A DNA stretch of 64,000 bases from Trichopria drosophilae (taxonomy: Eukaryota; Arthropoda; Insecta; Hymenoptera; Diapriidae): positions 17,502,001-17,566,000 of the forward strand of contig CM059586.1 in the NCBI GenBank assembly GCA_030407085.1, in the 5' to 3' direction. Below, piece after piece: positions 60,040 to 64,000 of the stretch. Positions within the stretch are counted from its first letter, which is position 1; each line of letters opens with the position of its first letter. The notes under the pieces were generated by a model. It had not been told where the DNA came from. It was given only the letters and a program-made list of their open reading frames with translations, and made no database searches. Made by a program: the position numbers and the translations under genes.

Positions 60040-61055
60040 AATACTTCTTTTTCCGATATGTCGTTATTATCAGTCGTTATCAGTTGCGGAAAACGAAGAA
60101 AAGAAAAATTGTGAATTCTATACAAAGGAAACGACAATTTCAGTAAATGTGGAGAGGTCAATAATGGAAGAACGAGTACGAGAGGTGTGTTCACCTATAT
60201 CGGGGTCCATAATACTCGCGGCGTACATGCGTCCACGCCAATTTCGAGGATGTGTAGATGTACCTGTTCATGAACATCACATCAACCCCTCGAAGTATAT
60301 ATATATGCATGAATGTGTGTGTACTTATATATAAGTATTCCCGAAGGCGAGGGACAATTTGTCCCGGTCATTTGGCGGGTCCACCGGGACTCCCTGACTG
60401 TAATCCAATCACTAGCCACACTCTTTCCCTTCTATTCTCTCTCTATTTATCTCTCTATTTTTTGGAATCCCCTCTTTCCTTCTTCCTACTCATTACTTTA
60501 CTTTGCTCCTGCCTTTATCCTTCTCGCTCTATACCTACTTAGAAGACTCTTCGATCGCTATTGGTTTCTAACTTTTTTTTTTATAGTGATTACCTATTTT
60601 CTTTTAAGTTACGAATTGTACAAAATAAAAATTGTAGATGACTATATCTAAGCTGGTTTTGTGAAATGCTATTATAAACATTTGATTTTTATAAGAATTA
60701 AAAATTAAATACAACAGTAGCGAATAAATTTTCAGAAAGTTAAAACTTATTTTCATCCAATTTTTAAAAATCTAACTTTTATTTTGTGGCAATATTTATT
60801 AAATAATTTTTTGTATAAATCAAGCAATAAAAATCGTAATATTTCCAGAAAAAAAAACGGTCTAGGGTAAACGGCTAATTATCTTAGACTAAGAATCTGT
60901 ATACTCAGATTTTGGATATCGCTGATTAGAAATCTGAGCTATATTTTATATATAATATAGAATCGAATGTTCTACTCCTTTGACCTTCAATATCTCAAAA
61001 ACTGGAGTCAATTGGTTTCTTTGGCGGTCATATTTGAATTCCGAAGAGAAAATCC
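60040..61055. other. GC-richer patch followed by AT-rich DNA, no gene
   Basis: A GC-richer patch at about 60150-60420 (GGGACAATTTGTCCCGG near 60350-60366 is a palindrome) leads into a CT-rich stretch (TCTCTCTATTTATCTCTC) at 60420-60540. After that the DNA is AT-rich with no recognised content. Confidence 0.35.
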
Positions 61056-61059
61056 TAGA

Positions 61060-61789
61060 AGATATTTATATATGAATTACGATTCTGTAAAGAACAATTA
61101 CAATTCCATTAGAAGATTTGATTAACATAATAGAATTTTTATTCGATAATACTTATTTTAAGTTCAATAATTGTTTACAGATAGTACATTCTTGGGTCCA
61201 CTGGTATTATCGAATATTGTTATGGAGGATTTGGAAATATAGTGCCTTAAAAATTTGTCATTTAAACCTGCCTTTTTTATCCTTATGTCGATGACATCCT
61301 GACTTGTATTCTAAAAAATAAAATAGGTGAAATGTTCTCCACCTTTAATAGTTTCTATCATATATTACAGTTAGAAATAGATAAAAATGCCTTTTTTAGA
61401 ACTTCTTCTTATTAAAAACAGTCTTACATTTGATTGGTATTGTAAAGCAAAATAATCAAGTCGTTTATTAAACTAACATTCACAAAATCCGTATCAAAAA
61501 ATCGCTTATTTACAATCTTACAAATAGAGCCTGAAAACTCGGCGACAAAAAGTTTCGTAAAAACAATAGTCACAAAATTAAGCAATATTTAATGGACAAC
61601 AATTATCCAAAATCTATGATTGAAAAGTATATTACAGGACGCATTCAAATACACAAGATTTGAACATACAAAATGTATAAGAAATCAAGTGAAATATTTA
61701 CGAATTCCGTACACAAAGCATGTTTGGGAATAGATCGAAATTTCTTTTTGGAATACTAATATCAAGATCTTCTCATCTCTAACACATTA
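61060..61789 (+). pseudogene. Penelope-like reverse transcriptase remnant (palm with YVDD)
   Basis: The forward frames read LIEFLFDNTYFKFNN at about 61120-61165. At 61284 there is YVDDILTCILKNKIGEMF, the catalytic box with the two aspartates, followed by STFNSFYHILQ. Further pieces include LTFDWYCKA (about 61430), NNYPKS (about 61599) and YLRIPYTKHVWE (about 61698). The order and wording follow the palm and thumb of Penelope-like reverse transcriptases. Multiple stops and frameshifts make it a pseudogene. Confidence 0.75.
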
Positions 61790-62785
61790 CACAGGTCTGC
61801 ACGGATTTTTTTTTAAATATCAAAGTGATTTTCGACGTAATTTTGTGTACTGAACACGAATCTGAAAGTCGAAAAATGCCTATCACGTCATGATTTAGAG
61901 AAAAATGGGGGTAAAGACACCAAAAAACGCGTTTTTGGGTGTATTTACCCCTAATTTTCTCTGAAACCTGACGTGCTACTGTCTTGAATTTGTGCTTAAA
62001 TTAAAGCTTGGTTCTTCCCCTACAAAAATCATAAGATAATTTTAAAAAAAATTTCATAGTTTTGAAAAAAAAATGGTTTTCACCTTGCTATTTCTAATGA
62101 TTACGATGAAAATGCAAACAAAATCGAATAACCGTTGGTATTACTAATGGCGAACAAAAAAAAACCATGAAGTGGTGATTTTAAGATCCTAAGTATATTT
62201 TTTTATTTTGCGGCCGCCATTTTGGATTCGCTATTTTAAATTTTGTTAAATTAACATTGGATTCGTCATCAGCGACTCAAAAAACCCCGAGTACTGATTT
62301 TCATGAGGTTAATTTAAATTTTTTATTTTTACGTCCGCCATCTTGGATCCGCCATTTTGAATTTTATAAAAGCGACACTGGATTCTTACACACCAACCCC
62401 GAAAACAGTCAAATAGTGGTTTGTATGAGCTCTGCTCAATGCAGTTAAATAATTTGCATTTTCATCATAGTCGCTAGGAATAGCAAAGTTAAAACCATTT
62501 TTTTTTCAAAACTATGAAATTTTTTTTAAAACTATCGTATATGATTTTTGTAGGGGAAGAATCAAGCTTTAATTTGAGCACAAAGTCAGATCTGTTGCAC
62601 GTCAGGCTTCTGAGAAAATTCGGGATGAAGACACCCAAAAACACGTTTTTTGGTGTTTTGTTCCCACTTTTCTCAAAATCATGACGTGATAGACATTTTT
62701 CGTCTTCAGATTCGTGTTCAGCGTACAAAAATACGTCGGAAATCACTCTGATATAAAAAAAAAGTGAATTTTGCAGACCTGTTAT
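61790..62785. mobile_element. Long-TIR element, third member of the ATTCGTNATCAGCG family
   Basis: The left arm 61790-62115 and right arm 62485-62785 are inverted repeats of about 300 bases (ACAGGTCTGCA ends; TAGTTTTGAAAAAAAAATGG and its mirror inside). GATTCGTGTTCAGCGTACA with AAAATACGTCGGAAA in the right arm matches the same block in the arms at 16100-17375. The centre holds two 120-base direct repeats (62213-62450). No transposase frame is present. Confidence 0.75.
62213..62450. repeat. Two 120-base units with CCGCCATTTTGGATTCGC
   Basis: GCCGCCATTTTGGATTCGCT at 62213 and GTCCGCCATCTTGGATCCGC at 62333 head two units. Each continues with ATTTTAAATTTT-like sequence, then a GGATTCGTCATCAGCGACTC- or GGATTCTTACACACC-like segment and AACCCCGA. 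Diverged single copies occur at 36225-36345 and 49480-49720. Confidence 0.65.
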
Positions 62786-62789
62786 CTGT

Positions 62790-64000
62790 CTGCAATTGTA
62801 CACTGTTAAAAGTAAACGAATTAAATTTAATGAACACGTGTTGGAAGCATATTTTAATTCCGACATTAAACGTCTTTTAATTTACTGTCATACAGAGTTT
62901 CACGCATATACCCCAGAAAATGAACCCATACCACCGAATAGAAAATTCACTGTTAAAATATTCGCTGTAAAGTAATGCACTGAAAAAATTAATATAATGT
63001 ACAGTAGCCCTGGTAGAAATTCGGTCTTGATATTAGCCAGTTATTTGCAAATAAACTTGTGTACTGGCCAGTTTGTGAGCAATAGAATGTGGTGTCCGTA
63101 TATAATGTAACAAAATTATGGGTCAATAAAATACTGAGGGTTGTTTCTGCTCTATTTCTGTGAAAAAGTACACAGAATATTTATCACTAACAACCTAAAT
63201 ACTTTTATGTCTAGTTTCTAGATGATAATTGAGATAATATTATGTAGATTTTTTGTTGTCTCGACACTTTTCATGCAATTTTTGTTCAGTTTTTATCCAC
63301 ATTTTGTAGTTTTAGAGTAGACGTTTTTTGCGCGCGACTATTATTAGGAAAAAAATTGAATTTCGTTCAGCAGCTTTAATAGAAGTAAATCGTCATCATC
63401 ATCAACAACATCGTAATTAACATCATCGTCATCACCACTGCTATTGTTATTATTTTTCTTAACATTTTCATCAGTTACTTCGTAAGACTTTATGGTCAGA
63501 TCAGGTACATAGGTTTTTTTTGATAATTTTCGGAAATTCCAAATATAATTTAATCCGAGTGCGTGGTCACTAACCGCAGAAAACAATATAATCATAAACG
63601 GACGAGAAATAATTTAATAAATTTTTCCAAGAACCGGAAGCAACGAGTAGAATAACAACCTTGAAACGTAAACAACATACGTTAAGGATTGTAAACAGTT
63701 CGCTGCGTTTGATATGTGCCCTTTTTCAATCTACATTTATTTCATACATATTTTGAATAATTTTGCAAAATAGTTGTTAGGTAGGATTTTTTTACAAATT
63801 TGTAAGCAGTTGTAATCCAGTTAATTGTATCCAGTATATAGAGAGTTTTGTAAAAAAAAGACTAACTTGATGACTTATGTCTAGTTATTGCCATAGATGA
63901 AATAATACATATTTTCAAAACATTCCAAATTTTGAATTAATTCGATGCGGAAAAGATTTACTTAAATTCCTGGACCAATTGTGAATAAAAAATGTGTCTT
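62790..64000. other. Intergenic DNA, no gene seen
   Basis: AT-rich DNA with a short GTCATC/ATCATC microsatellite at about 63390-63455. Frames across it give Asp/Asn-rich low-complexity products only. Confidence 0.45.
63390..63455. repeat. Imperfect ATC trinucleotide microsatellite
   Basis: CGTCATCATCATCAACAACA followed by CATCATCGTCATCACCACTG; similar in kind to 429-496 and 45090-46045. Confidence 0.75.

Noticed and set aside
1..64000. CRISPR arrays, operons, bacterial promoters or rRNA genes
   Set aside because: The window is eukaryotic; the regularly spaced words seen are degenerate foldback repeats with no constant repeat and variable spacer pattern.

Overview
This is a stretch of AT-rich animal nuclear DNA, almost certainly from an insect. 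It has spliced genes with GT-AG introns, four-cysteine secreted lipocalins of the insecticyanin / bilin-binding protein / apolipoprotein D type, Penelope-like and piggyBac-like transposon relics, and no bacterial-style gene packing. The order cannot be fixed from sequence alone. A hymenopteran would fit (mosaic of very AT-rich DNA with short CpG-rich islands), but this is a weak inference.

Region 1 (about 1-34.8 kb) is a tandem lipocalin cluster, all on the + strand. Gene A (1739-2966) and gene B (7873-9797) are close paralogues with matching TATA/start-site blocks. A lone lipocalin exon 2 lies at 19359-19483 with no partner exons found. Gene D (26265-34780) is a more diverged member with large introns. 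All complete members have four exons with intron phases 0, 2, 2, one signal peptide, the GxWY and TDY lipocalin motifs and four cysteines in BBP-like positions. They should encode secreted carriers of small hydrophobic ligands. Gene B has a one-base phase conflict at its exon 2/3 junction and may be non-canonically spliced, damaged or misassembled.

The cluster is full of mobile-element debris. There are Penelope-like retroelement pieces (6870-7148, 10785-11240, 21075-21545, 23250-23445, and 61060-61790 further right) and hammerhead-like remnants. Four TTAA-flanked elements occur, two of them sharing one TTAA inside intron 2 of gene D, and one of those two keeps a piggyBac transposase Cys-rich tail. 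Long-TIR elements lie at 13751-14554 and 16100-17375 (and 61790-62785). Several foldback elements have arms built of many slightly varied copies of one 14-20 base 'word'.

Region 2 (about 35-64 kb) contains no gene I can support. It holds scattered CpG-richer islands (about 37-39.3, 41-42.5, 43.7, 53, 55.8-57 and 60 kb) that look like candidate regulatory DNA. Other contents are a broken RS-rich coding remnant on the minus strand near 40.5-41.1 kb, a 950-base trinucleotide tract with an internal 120-base duplication, a 260-base and a 530-base tandem duplication, and more foldback elements. The most unusual material is the class of word-built foldback elements, at least nine of them, one with a clear 7-8 base target-site duplication (ATATTCT/G).
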